A stretch of DNA of 64,000 bases. Origin: Rhizobium bangladeshense (lineage in GTDB: Bacteria > Pseudomonadota > Alphaproteobacteria > Rhizobiales > Rhizobiaceae). Location of the stretch: the NCBI RefSeq assembly GCF_001662075.1, contig NZ_LYPL01000018.1, positions 1 through 64,000 of the forward strand. Direction: 5' to 3'. Shown here one piece after another: positions 17,015 to 25,608 of this stretch (its first letter is position 1; the number at the start of each line of letters is the position of its first letter). The notes beneath the pieces are model-generated. The model was given only the letters and a program-made list of their open reading frames with translations. It had not been told where the DNA came from and did no database searches. The position numbers were made by a program, and so were the translations under genes.

Positions 17015-18667
17015 TCAGAGGCCGAGGCCTGGGATCGCCGTTCGATGTACGCCCTTCGGGACGAAGGCGAACTGATCCGCCAGGCCGAGGAAGTCGGCCG
17101 CCAGGTGAATGACCGAAAGCCACATTTCCGTTCCCTGCAGGCTCGGCTCGCCGCCGTCGGCGAATGGGAAACCTTCGCCATCCCGCCATCTGTTGAGCGC
17201 TCGCGAGATGAGCCTGCGGGCGATCGCCTCGCCATCGGTGCGCCGGTAATCGGTCTGTCGGGCGATCAGCGTGAGCGGATGGATCGTATCGAGCAGGTTG
17301 CAGGCATTGTATTTCTCGGCAACGAAGCCCTTGTGGTTGTGGTAATTGAGATGAACCGTTTCGAGCGAGGCGTGCGAGTGCGGAAGCGGCATGCCGAACT
17401 GCGCGTAGGTGCCGCGCGTCAGGCGATAAAATCCGTTCACCGGCTGGAGCCATCCCTCCAGTGCCGTCGGCTCGCCCCAGAGGCCGGAGACGCTGTTGGC
17501 ATTGCGGCTCAGCCACTCGAAGAGCGCCTGCCGCGGTCCTTTGATACCGAAATACCTTGCGTTGAAATACATCGCGGTTCCGATGGCATCGACGACGCTG
17601 CCGGAGTACCATGCCCGGCTCGACCAGGGCAGGGCGCTCAGCCATTGCTCCAGCTCCTGTGCATTGATCTGAACCGCCTGGATCGGGTGCCGTGGCCCGG
17701 AGCCGAGCAGCTCGAGCACATAGCCGACCGAAAGCACATTGTAGAGCGCCTTCGGATCTTCTCTTAACGCCCGGTCCTGCAAACGTGAATGCGCTTCCGG
17801 GAAAAGGCCGGTCTCCCGATCTTGAAGACCCTGAAGACGCTCGACGGTCTGCGACGGATCGAGCCCGGGCGGCAGATGCCCGAAGCCGGCAGCGATCTCG
17901 ATGGCATCGCAGAGATGCCGGATCGCCGGCCGCCTGATCCCGTCGGCTTCCAGCGATTCATAGCCGTCAGGTGCTTTCCAGCGCGCAAGGATATCAGGCC
18001 ATTGCTCTCTCGCCTTCTGCCCAAGCCTGACCAGCCGATCCTCGATCTCTCCTATCCCGGATTTCCTCGCCGGTGCGCCCCGGCTCCGCAGCACCTTTGC
18101 CGGTACGCCGCCGGCAATCGCAAGCGCAGGAATATCTTGCGTGACGACCGCCCCGGCCGCAATGACGGCGCCGTTGCCGATCGTGACGCCATCGAGGATC
18201 ACGCAATTGGCGCCGATCCAGACATCGTCGCCGATCACAATGCCAATGCTGACGACGCCCTGGCGATGGATGGGCCGATCGGGATCGTCGAATCCGTGAT
18301 TGAAGCCGACGATCGAGGCATGCGAGGCAATCCTGACCCCATTGCCGCACGTCACCTTGCCGGAAACGCAGGCATAGGGATTGATCGAGCAATCCTCACC
18401 GAGGATCACATCGCCCCGCACCAGCGCATGCCCCGCAATCCAGGATCGTTCGCCCACCGCCAGGCTCTCGGTGAAGATCGCAGCATCTTCGGCGATGTAG
18501 GAAGTCTCGGCCAATTCGGCACCACATGCTCGGCGGAGTTCTGCCTTGCGGGCGAGATGAGCGGGATGATCGAGATCCACTGCTGCGCGCTCCCAGGGAA
18601 GAAATCTAAGCCGGCGTGCTTCCCTTTGTTCGGTTGCCGATAACGGAGCGCTGTTGGCTTGGTCCAT
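17015..18667 (-). CDS. Two-domain protein: hexapeptide-repeat acyltransferase plus alpha-toroid-like C-terminal domain
   Basis: The 550-residue protein begins with a left-handed beta-helix acyltransferase domain (about residues 55-195): hexapeptide repeats, a likely catalytic His near 124 (GFNHGF) and the closing GDDVWIGANCVI...GVPAKV pattern of sugar or chloramphenicol acetyltransferases. The remaining 350 residues are helical, with repeated G-x-W/F-P-type turns (GLFPEAHS, SGLWGEPT, GFPFADGGEPS) and many aromatic residues, reminiscent of terpenoid-cyclase-type toroids. I do not recognise this second domain's function. The stop abuts the LysR stop. The fusion suggests acyl transfer onto, or in concert with processing of, a larger substrate. 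Confidence 0.75.
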   Translation of the reverse strand: MDQANSAPLSATEQREARRLRFLPWERAAVDLDHPAHLARKAELRRACGAELAETSYIAEDAAIFTESLAVGERSWIAGHALVRGDVILGEDCSINPYACVSGKVTCGNGVRIASHASIVGFNHGFDDPDRPIHRQGVVSIGIVIGDDVWIGANCVILDGVTIGNGAVIAAGAVVTQDIPALAIAGGVPAKVLRSRGAPARKSGIGEIEDRLVRLGQKAREQWPDILARWKAPDGYESLEADGIRRPAIRHLCDAIEIAAGFGHLPPGLDPSQTVERLQGLQDRETGLFPEAHSRLQDRALREDPKALYNVLSVGYVLELLGSGPRHPIQAVQINAQELEQWLSALPWSSRAWYSGSVVDAIGTAMYFNARYFGIKGPRQALFEWLSRNANSVSGLWGEPTALEGWLQPVNGFYRLTRGTYAQFGMPLPHSHASLETVHLNYHNHKGFVAEKYNACNLLDTIHPLTLIARQTDYRRTDGEAIARRLISRALNRWRDGEGFPFADGGEPSLQGTEMWLSVIHLAADFLGLADQFAFVPKGVHRTAIPGLGL

Positions 18668-18735
18668 CTTGATCCTCGTTCTCAGATTCAGCCGCCGAAT
18701 ATCGGTTTAGCAGGACTGTCGGCAGCCGTCTTCCT

Positions 18736-19230
18736 TCACGAAAGACTCGAGTCGAACTTGTCCCAGCCTTCCTTGATCGTCTCCATCGCGACGTTGGTCG
18801 AGGTGTTGGCAACATGGGGCAGCGTCGAGATGCGTTCGCCGAGGACGCGGCGGTAGCGGCCGATGTCGCGGGTGCGGATCTTCAGGAGATAGTCGAACCG
18901 GCCGGCGATCATGTGGCACTCTTCGACTTCCCGGATTTTCTTGATGGCCTCGTTGAAGCTTTTCAGCGCATCCTCGCGCGTGTCGGAAAGCTTCACCTCG
19001 ACAAAGGCGATGTGGTCGAGCTGCATTTTCGATGGATTGAGGACGGCCTTGAAGCCTTCGATATAACCGTCGCTGATCAGCCGCTTGAAGCGAATCTGGC
19101 ACGGCGTCTTCGACAATCCGACCCGCGCGGCGAGATCGGTGATCGATAGCCTGCCGTCCTCGGCGAGCGCGGCGAGGATCTTTCTGTCGAATTGGTCTAA
19201 TTCACTAAAGAAATCGGTTTCTGCAGCCAT
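18736..19230 (-). CDS. putR: Lrp/AsnC-family regulator of proline utilisation (PutR)
   Basis: The 164-residue protein has an N-terminal helix-turn-helix (LDQFDRKILAAL to QIRFKRLISDGYIEG) and a C-terminal RAM ligand-binding domain, which is standard Lrp size. It is divergent from putA with one small gene between. In rhizobia and agrobacteria a divergent Lrp-type PutR activates putA in response to proline, which matches a PutA lacking its own DNA-binding domain. I chose the ATG at 19230; the upstream in-frame extension is AT-rich and reads as promoter. Confidence 0.88.
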   Translation of the reverse strand: MAAETDFFSELDQFDRKILAALAEDGRLSITDLAARVGLSKTPCQIRFKRLISDGYIEGFKAVLNPSKMQLDHIAFVEVKLSDTREDALKSFNEAIKKIREVEECHMIAGRFDYLLKIRTRDIGRYRRVLGERISTLPHVANTSTNVAMETIKEGWDKFDSSLS

Positions 19231-19403
19231 CTGAACTCTCGTGAACGAATTAATAAGTTCATACAGCCTGAGAATGGCCAAAATCAAGTAAGATCGCGAT
19301 TTGTGCCTGTGATAGGTTATGTGCCGGCAATGGAGGAACGCGTCCAACCGGCCGGCAGCTTGCCGGGACCGCTATCGGCGCCGAACGCAAAATGGGGAGT
19401 GAC
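19231..19403. promoter_or_regulatory. Divergent putR / putA control region
   Basis: This AT-rich stretch separates putR from the rightward small gene and putA. It should hold both promoters and the PutR sites. I could not pick out a convincing Lrp-type repeat or a clear -35/-10 pair by eye. Confidence 0.45.
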
Positions 19404-19610
19404 ATGCACAAGAAAGAGACGGGTGAGGATCAAAAGCCGGATCTGCTCGTTCACTATCGACCACTGGCGATAAAAGCCGTGGCGGCGGCATTCACCCTTA
19501 AGCGCGACAAGCCGGATGCGCGCCCGCTCCGCGAGACGGAATATTCCGGCCCGATTTTCACGGACGATGCCACCTGTGATGATGAGCCCGGTGTTCCATT
19601 TATCCGTTAG
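19404..19610 (+). CDS. Small hypothetical protein between putR and putA
   Basis: The 68-residue frame starts at an ATG preceded by GGGGAGTGAC, a good ribosome site. The product is charged at the ends with a short apolar centre (PLAIKAVAAAF) and has no signal peptide. It ends 29 bases before putA and is on the same strand, so co-transcription is likely. I do not recognise the family. The frame could start four codons earlier at 19392. Coding status rests on the ribosome site, position and ordinary composition. Confidence 0.5.
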   Translation: MHKKETGEDQKPDLLVHYRPLAIKAVAAAFTLKRDKPDARPLRETEYSGPIFTDDATCDDEPGVPFIR

Positions 19611-19639
19611 ACGAAACTTTCACTGATCAGGGATTTCCC

Positions 19640-22600
19640 ATGTTGAACGCAGCGATCGACCCCGCATCCTCCAAAGAACCTGCCGGCGGCGTGCCGTTCG
19701 CCGCTTTTGCGCCGCCGATCCGGCCGCAATCGGAACTTCGCCAGGCGATCACTGCGGCCTATCGCCGTCCGGAAACCGAATGCCTGCCGCCCCTCGTTGC
19801 GGCCGCGCGCGTTTCCGAGGCCAAACGCTATGACATCCGCAGTACCGCTCGCACGCTGATCGAAGCTTTGCGCGCCAAGCACAAGGGCACCGGCGTCGAA
19901 GGGCTGGTGCAGGAATATTCGCTTTCCAGCCAGGAAGGCGTGGCGCTCATGTGCCTTGCCGAAGCGCTGTTGCGCATTCCCGATACCGACACCCGCGACG
20001 CGCTGATCCGCGACAAGATCGCTGAGGGCAACTGGACGTCCCATATCGGCGGCGGGAAATCCATGTTCGTCAACGCCGCCACCTGGGGCCTCGTCGTCAC
20101 CGGCAAGCTGACGTCGACGGTCAACGCCCGCAGCCTGTCGGCAGCGCTGACGCGGCTGATCGCGCGGGCCGGCGAACCGGTGATCCGCCGCGGCGTCGAC
20201 ATGGCGATGCGCATGATGGGCGAGCAGTTCGTCACCGGTGAGACGATCGAGGAGGCGCTGAAGCGCGCCCGGCCGCTCGAAGCGCGCGGCTTCCGCTATT
20301 CCTACGACATGCTGGGCGAGGCCGCGACGACGGCCGCCGACGCCGAGCGTTATTTCAAGGACTATGAAAAGGCGATCCACGCCATCGGCAAGGCCTCGAA
20401 CGGGCGCGGCATCTATGACGGCCCTGGCATTTCAATCAAGCTTTCGGCGCTGCACCCCCGCTATGTCAGGGCGCAGGCAGGTCGTGTGATGGGAGAATTG
20501 CTGCCCAAGGTCAAGGCGCTCGCCGTGCTCGCCAAGACCTATGATATCGGCCTCAACATCGATGCCGAGGAGGCCGACCGGCTGGAGCTTTCGCTCGATC
20601 TGCTCGAGGAGCTCTGCTTCGCGCCGGAGCTTGCCGGATGGAGCGGGCTTGGCTTCGTCGTGCAGGCCTATGGCAAACGCTGCCCCTTCGTGCTCGATTA
20701 CATTATCGATCTCGCCCGCCGCTCCGGGCGCCGGATGATGGTCCGTCTGGTCAAGGGGGCCTATTGGGACGCAGAGATCAAGCGTGCCCAGCTGGATGGC
20801 CTCAACGACTATCCGGTCTATACCCGCAAGATCTACACCGACGTCGCCTATATCGCTTGCGCGCGCAAGCTGCTCGGTGCGCCGGATGCGGTTTTCCCGC
20901 AGTTCGCGACCCACAATGCGCAGACGCTGGCGACGATCTATCATCTCGCCGGTCCCGATTTCGCTGTCGGCAAATACGAGTTCCAGTGCCTGCACGGCAT
21001 GGGCGAACCGCTCTATGACGAGGTCGTCGGCAAGGAAAAGCTCGACCGGCCCTGCCGCATCTATGCGCCAGTCGGAACCCATGAGACGTTGCTCGCCTAT
21101 CTGGTGCGCCGCCTCCTCGAGAACGGCGCCAACTCCTCCTTCGTGCACCGCATCTCCGATCCGAACGTTTCGGTCGAGGCGCTGATCGCCGATCCCGCCG
21201 AGACCGTTGCGGCCATGCCTGTCGTCGGTGCTCCTCATGTACAGATCGCTGCGCCGAAGGCGCTCTACGGCCATGCCCGCGCCAATTCGGACGGGCTCGA
21301 TCTCTCGAACGAGGCGACGCTGACGGATCTGGCGCAGGCGCTCGCCTCCACGGCCGCGAGCCCGTGGCATACGCTTCCGATCCTCGCCGACGGTTCCACG
21401 GATGGGGTGACGCGCGATGTTCTCAATCCTGCCGATCACCGCGACGTCGTCGGCACGGTCACCGAAGTGAAGGTCGAAGACGCGGCCCGTATCGTTGCGA
21501 TGGCGGCCGACTATGCACCGCAATGGGCGGCCGTGCCGCCGGCCGAACGGGCGGCCTGCCTGGAGCGGGCGGCCGATATCATGCAGGCCCGCATCAAGAC
21601 CCTGATGGGCATCGTCATGCGCGAGGCCGGCAAATCGGCGGCAAACGCCGTCGGCGAAGTGCGTGAGGCGATCGACTTCCTACGCTATTACGCCGAACAG
21701 GCGCGAAAGACCCTCGGGCCGTCCCACGCGCCGCTTGGGCCGATCGTCTGCATCAGCCCGTGGAATTTCCCGCTGGCGATCTTCACCGGACAGGTGGCCG
21801 CCGCGCTGGTGGCCGGCAATCCCGTGCTGGCCAAGCCCGCCGGCGTGACGCCGATCATCGCCTCGGAGAGTGTCAAGATTCTCCACGAGGCGGGCGTGCC
21901 GGTCGGCGCTCTGCAATTCGTGCCCGGCAGCGGCCGGCTCGGCGCCGGCATGGTCGGGGCTCCTGAGACCGCCGGCGTCATGTTTACCGGCTCGACCGAG
22001 GTCGCCCGCATGATCCAGGCGCAGTTGGCCGAACGGCTGTCGTCGACCGGCAAACCGATCCCGCTGATCGCCGAAACCGGTGGTCAGAACGGCATGATCG
22101 TCGACTCCTCGGCATTGGCCGAACAGGTCGTGGCCGACGTTATTGCGTCTGCTTTCGACAGCGCCGGCCAGCGGTGCTCGGCTCTTCGGGTTCTGTGCCT
22201 TCAGGACGATATCGCCGACAGGACGCTTGCCATGTTGAAGGGCGCCTTCCGCGAACTAACGGTCGGACGTACCGATCGCCTGAGCGTCGATGTCGGGCCC
22301 GTCATCAATGACGGCGCGAAGTCGGAGATCGATCAGCATATCGAGCAGATGCGCGGCGCAGGCTGCAAAGTGGAGCAGTTGAAGCTGCCCGCAAGTGCTG
22401 CGGCGGGCACCTTCGTTCCGCCGACGATCATCGAGATCAAGTCGCTGTCGGATCTGACCAAGGAGGTCTTCGGACCGGTCCTGCATGTCTACCGCTTCAA
22501 GAGAAACGGGCTCGACCGCCTGATCGACGACATCAATGCCTCGGGTTACGGCCTCACATTCGGACTTCACACGCGGCTTGACGAAACCATCGCGCATGTG

Positions 22601-23347
22601 ACGAGCCGCATCAAGGCCGGCAACCTCTACGTCAACCGCAACATTATCGGCGCCGTCGTCGGTGTCCAGCCGTTCGGCGGCCGCGGCCTGTCGGGAACGG
22701 GTCCGAAGGCAGGCGGCCCGCTCTATATCGGCCGCCTGGTGCAGCGCGCCCCGGTGCCGCCGCAGCAGGATTCGGTTCATACGGACCTTGCCCTGCGCGA
22801 CTACATCGTCTGGCTCGACAAGAAGGGCTTGTCGGGCGAAGGGGAGGCGGCGCGTGGTTATGCCGGCCGCTCGGCGCTTGGGCTCGAACGCGAACTCACC
22901 GGCCCGGTCGGCGAGCGCAATCTTTACGCGCTGCATCCGCGCGGCCGCATTCTGCTAGTGCCGCAGACGCAGAGTGGACTCTACCGCCAGATCGCCGCAG
23001 CGCTTGCAACGGGCAATCATGTCGCGGTGGATGCCGGTTCCCTCTCGAAATCGCTGCTCGCTGATTTGCCGGCTGCAGTCGGGAGCCGGCTTTCCTGGAC
23101 CTCGGATTGGGAGAAGGACGGGCCATTCTCCGGCGCGCTGGTGGAAGGCGATCGCGACAGGGTTCTTGCCGTCAATAAGAAAATCGCCTCGCTACCCGGT
23201 CCGCTGCTGCTGGTCCAGGCTGCGACAACCGACGAGCTTGCGAGCGATCCCGAGGCCTATTGCCTCAACTGGCTGCTGGAGGAGGTGTCGACCTCGATCA
23301 ACACTGCGGCTGCGGGCGGCAATGCAAGCCTCATGGCCATCGGCTAA
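19640..23347 (+). CDS. putA: Bifunctional proline dehydrogenase / 1-pyrroline-5-carboxylate dehydrogenase (PutA)
   Basis: The 1235-residue protein oxidises proline to glutamate in two steps. The FAD-dependent proline dehydrogenase barrel covers about 150-480 (RLVKGAYWDAEIK near 368; YAPVGTHETLLAYLVRRLLENG). The NAD-dependent dehydrogenase covers about 560-1020, with SPWNFP near 706, AETGGQN and the catalytic Cys846 in AGQRCSA. A further C-terminal domain of about 200 residues seals the substrate tunnel in this subclass. The ribbon-helix-helix DNA-binding domain of enteric PutA is absent, consistent with external control by PutR. The reader can expect membrane association and electron delivery to quinone. 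Confidence 0.96.
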   Translation: MLNAAIDPASSKEPAGGVPFAAFAPPIRPQSELRQAITAAYRRPETECLPPLVAAARVSEAKRYDIRSTARTLIEALRAKHKGTGVEGLVQEYSLSSQEGVALMCLAEALLRIPDTDTRDALIRDKIAEGNWTSHIGGGKSMFVNAATWGLVVTGKLTSTVNARSLSAALTRLIARAGEPVIRRGVDMAMRMMGEQFVTGETIEEALKRARPLEARGFRYSYDMLGEAATTAADAERYFKDYEKAIHAIGKASNGRGIYDGPGISIKLSALHPRYVRAQAGRVMGELLPKVKALAVLAKTYDIGLNIDAEEADRLELSLDLLEELCFAPELAGWSGLGFVVQAYGKRCPFVLDYIIDLARRSGRRMMVRLVKGAYWDAEIKRAQLDGLNDYPVYTRKIYTDVAYIACARKLLGAPDAVFPQFATHNAQTLATIYHLAGPDFAVGKYEFQCLHGMGEPLYDEVVGKEKLDRPCRIYAPVGTHETLLAYLVRRLLENGANSSFVHRISDPNVSVEALIADPAETVAAMPVVGAPHVQIAAPKALYGHARANSDGLDLSNEATLTDLAQALASTAASPWHTLPILADGSTDGVTRDVLNPADHRDVVGTVTEVKVEDAARIVAMAADYAPQWAAVPPAERAACLERAADIMQARIKTLMGIVMREAGKSAANAVGEVREAIDFLRYYAEQARKTLGPSHAPLGPIVCISPWNFPLAIFTGQVAAALVAGNPVLAKPAGVTPIIASESVKILHEAGVPVGALQFVPGSGRLGAGMVGAPETAGVMFTGSTEVARMIQAQLAERLSSTGKPIPLIAETGGQNGMIVDSSALAEQVVADVIASAFDSAGQRCSALRVLCLQDDIADRTLAMLKGAFRELTVGRTDRLSVDVGPVINDGAKSEIDQHIEQMRGAGCKVEQLKLPASAAAGTFVPPTIIEIKSLSDLTKEVFGPVLHVYRFKRNGLDRLIDDINASGYGLTFGLHTRLDETIAHVTSRIKAGNLYVNRNIIGAVVGVQPFGGRGLSGTGPKAGGPLYIGRLVQRAPVPPQQDSVHTDLALRDYIVWLDKKGLSGEGEAARGYAGRSALGLERELTGPVGERNLYALHPRGRILLVPQTQSGLYRQIAAALATGNHVAVDAGSLSKSLLADLPAAVGSRLSWTSDWEKDGPFSGALVEGDRDRVLAVNKKIASLPGPLLLVQAATTDELASDPEAYCLNWLLEEVSTSINTAAAGGNASLMAIG

Positions 23348-23475
23348 GCAACGCGTCTTCCTCGAGCCGGAGAAAACGGCGGTCCTGCATGAGCTGCATG
23401 ACCGTCGGCATTCCTTTGGCCGTTTTGGCCGCGTCCGCAGCTGTCCGGATAGAAGTCAGGCAGCCCGGTTGATAG

Positions 23476-24327
23476 TCATGCCGCCGCGCGCCATCCGTCG
23501 CGGATATGGCGGTAGCCTTCACGATAGACCGACTCCGGTGTCTCGGAGAAGTCGCGCCAGACCTTTGTCGCTGCGGCAAGCTCCTTGAGCGCCCGACCGA
23601 AGGCCTCGATTGTCAGCCATCCGTCGTAGCCGCTCGCGCGCAGGGCCCTGAAGGTTTCGGCCCAGGGAATGTTGCCACGGCCTGGTACGCCGCGGTCGTT
23701 CTCCGAAATGTGGACATGCACGATGCGGTCACTGTTTCGCGTGAAGGCGCCGATGGGATCGGCTTCTTCGATATTGCTGTGGAATGTATCGTACATGGCG
23801 CGGATATTCGGATGTCCGATTGCGTCGATATGTGCCGCAAGGTCATCCATCGTGTTGAACAGGTAACATTCGAAGCGGTTGAGCGCCTCAAGTCCGATGG
23901 TGACGCCGTGCTTTGCTGCATGATCGCCGATCGCCAGTTGTGAGGAAACTGAGCGCTTGAGTTCCGCCGCGCTCGGCCCGCTCCCCGAAAATTTTCCCAG
24001 CGTCGAGTGTAGCGGCCCGCTCAGCATTGTTGCGCCGAGCGCATCGCTGCAGTCGATTGCCCATTTCACGTAGTCGATGCCGCGCTTGCGGGTTGCGGCG
24101 TCGGGGGCGATCAGATTCATCGCGGGGTCGCCAATGGCGGAAACGGCGGTCCGTTCCAGGCCGATCCGGTCGAGCAAGGACCCGAGCCGCCGGTAGTTGT
24201 CGGGTGTGCCCGAAAAGACCGGAATTTCGACGCCATCAAACCCCGTCTCCTTGATGTCGCGTAACAGTGCCTCGTGTTTTCGGCCGACACTTGTCGTCCA
24301 GAGGAACATGCACATGCCGATCTTCAT
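23476..24327 (-). CDS. Sugar phosphate isomerase/epimerase-family TIM-barrel protein
   Basis: The 283-residue protein is an AP-endonuclease-2/xylose-isomerase-like TIM barrel. Likely metal ligands can be read in LEALNRFE, YDTFHSNIEE, HVHISENDRG and TIEAF, the Glu-Asp-His-Glu order of 3-epimerases and IolE/IolI-like enzymes. It starts at an ATG preceded by GGGGAGG. It is divergent from a second barrel of the same superfamily, with a TGGT-N3-ACCA element 53 bases upstream. The exact reaction cannot be told; keto-sugar epimerisation is the family norm. Confidence 0.82.
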   Translation of the reverse strand: MKIGMCMFLWTTSVGRKHEALLRDIKETGFDGVEIPVFSGTPDNYRRLGSLLDRIGLERTAVSAIGDPAMNLIAPDAATRKRGIDYVKWAIDCSDALGATMLSGPLHSTLGKFSGSGPSAAELKRSVSSQLAIGDHAAKHGVTIGLEALNRFECYLFNTMDDLAAHIDAIGHPNIRAMYDTFHSNIEEADPIGAFTRNSDRIVHVHISENDRGVPGRGNIPWAETFRALRASGYDGWLTIEAFGRALKELAAATKVWRDFSETPESVYREGYRHIRDGWRAAA

Positions 24328-24379
24328 TTTTCCTCCCCTCGGCCTCGCGGCCAATACCCGTCAGCGGCTTTACTTAATC

Positions 24380-24390
24380 TGGTCATACCA
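24380..24390 (-). promoter_or_regulatory. TGGT-N3-ACCA element, candidate GntR (FadR-type) operator, copy 1
   Basis: TGGTCATACCA is a perfect four-base dyad with a three-base spacer, the classical form bound by FadR-type GntR proteins. Read on the minus strand it is TTTGGTATGACCAGAT and lies 53 bases before the leftward TIM-barrel gene. It matches the copy at 34406 in 13 of 16 positions of that extended block. The likely binder is the GntR protein encoded at 26781-27497. Confidence 0.6.
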
Positions 24391-24556
24391 AATGCACAAT
24401 CGTGGTCAAGCCAGTTGATCCGCCGTGCTGAACGTCGAATTCGCACGTATCCGTGAAAATGAAGCGAAAACATCCGCGCCGCTTGGAAATCTAAGCAATT
24501 CAGGCTCGTCTTGCAGAGGCTCTGGAATTAGGTTAGATCTTTCAGACAACAAAAAT

Positions 24557-24567
24557 TGGCCAAACCA
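24557..24567 (+). promoter_or_regulatory. TGGC-N3-ACCA element, candidate GntR operator, copy 2
   Basis: TTGGCCAAACCAGAT on the plus strand repeats the element with one change in the left arm (TGGC for TGGT) and keeps the ACCAGAT side. It lies about 91 bases before the rightward TIM-barrel gene, in the same orientation relative to the gene as the other two copies. Confidence 0.45.
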
Positions 24568-24657
24568 GATTGCCAGGTAAACAAGCTGGTCAGGACAAGG
24601 GGATGTTTCGACGCCAAGTGGCTGTCGAGCGTGGCCGCAACAGTCTAGGAGGACCCC

Positions 24658-25545
24658 ATGCATCTTTCGACACACAACTGGATGCGGGCCGAACCGCTCG
24701 CCGTCACGCTGAAGCGCATCAAGAAATACGGCTACGAGAGCATCGAGATTTCCGGCGAGCCGGCTCAGTACGACGTCAAGGAGACGCGTGCGCTGCTGAA
24801 GGAGCACGGCATCCGCTGCTGGGGCGCCGTTACGCTGACCCTCGGCGAGCGAAATCTTGCTGCCAGGGATGAAGGCCAGCGCGCCAGGTCAGTGGACTAT
24901 GTCAAGAGCGTCATCACCATGGTCAGCGAACTCGAGGGCGAGATCCTCACGCTCGTGCCGGCGACGGTCGGCAAGGTCGTGCCGGATGGGACCGAGGAGG
25001 AAGAGTGGAGATGGGTGGTTGACGCCACCAGGGAGTGTTTTGCCCATGCTCAGAAGAGGGGCGTGCGCATTGCCGTTGAGCCGCTCAACCGTTTCGAGAC
25101 CTATTTCTTCAACCGTGCCGCCCAGGCGCTGGCGCTCGCCGATGCCGTTAACCCCGAATGCGGGGTCTGCCTGGATGCCTTCCACCTGAACATCGAGGAG
25201 GAAGACGTGTATGAGGCGATCCGGCTTGCCGGTAAGCGCCTGTTCGATTTTCACATCGCCGATAACAATCGTTTCGCCGCCGGCCTCGGCCACCTCGACT
25301 GGCCGAAGATCATCGGCACGCTGAAGGAGATCGGTTACGACGGTGCCGTCACCAACGAATTCGTCGCTCCGGTTGACCGGACGCCGGCCACCAAATATCC
25401 GGACATGGTCGAGCGCAACCCCGTCGACATCCCCCCGGAGCAGCTGAAATTTATCCAGGACCACGGCTCGAGCCTCCTCACTGAGAAATTCTACGACGAT
25501 CAGATGCGGATTACCGCCGAGACGATCCTGCCGCTGATCAAGTAA
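24658..25545 (+). CDS. Sugar phosphate isomerase/epimerase-family TIM-barrel protein (second)
   Basis: The 295-residue protein is a TIM barrel of the D-tagatose/D-psicose 3-epimerase type. Metal ligands are suggested by VEPLNRFETYFFN (Glu), CLDAFHLNIEE (Asp/His), DFHIADNNRF (His) and TNEFVAP (Glu). It starts at an ATG nine bases after AGGAGG. The enolase-family gene follows after 63 bases, then a GntR gene and a hydroxyacid dehydrogenase, so an acid-sugar or keto-sugar route is likely. It is only distantly like the divergent barrel gene, so the two need not share a substrate. Confidence 0.85.
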   Translation: MHLSTHNWMRAEPLAVTLKRIKKYGYESIEISGEPAQYDVKETRALLKEHGIRCWGAVTLTLGERNLAARDEGQRARSVDYVKSVITMVSELEGEILTLVPATVGKVVPDGTEEEEWRWVVDATRECFAHAQKRGVRIAVEPLNRFETYFFNRAAQALALADAVNPECGVCLDAFHLNIEEEDVYEAIRLAGKRLFDFHIADNNRFAAGLGHLDWPKIIGTLKEIGYDGAVTNEFVAPVDRTPATKYPDMVERNPVDIPPEQLKFIQDHGSSLLTEKFYDDQMRITAETILPLIK

Positions 25546-25608
25546 CGAACGGAAGACATATGCCCGCGGCCAGCGGCCCGCGGGCCGTGAGGAGCGGGGA
25601 TCCGGGAC

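Larger units (their letters stand above)
24328..24657. promoter_or_regulatory. Divergent control region between two TIM-barrel genes
   Basis: The 330 bases hold no convincing gene and are more AT-rich than their surroundings. They contain two copies of the TTGGY-N3-ACCAGAT element, one facing each of the divergent genes, listed separately. AGGAGG at the right end is the ribosome site of the rightward gene. Confidence 0.6.

Noticed and set aside
24406..24807. Minus-strand frame in the divergent region between the TIM-barrel genes
   Set aside because: It runs antisense into the start of a well-supported gene and has no ribosome site or family match.
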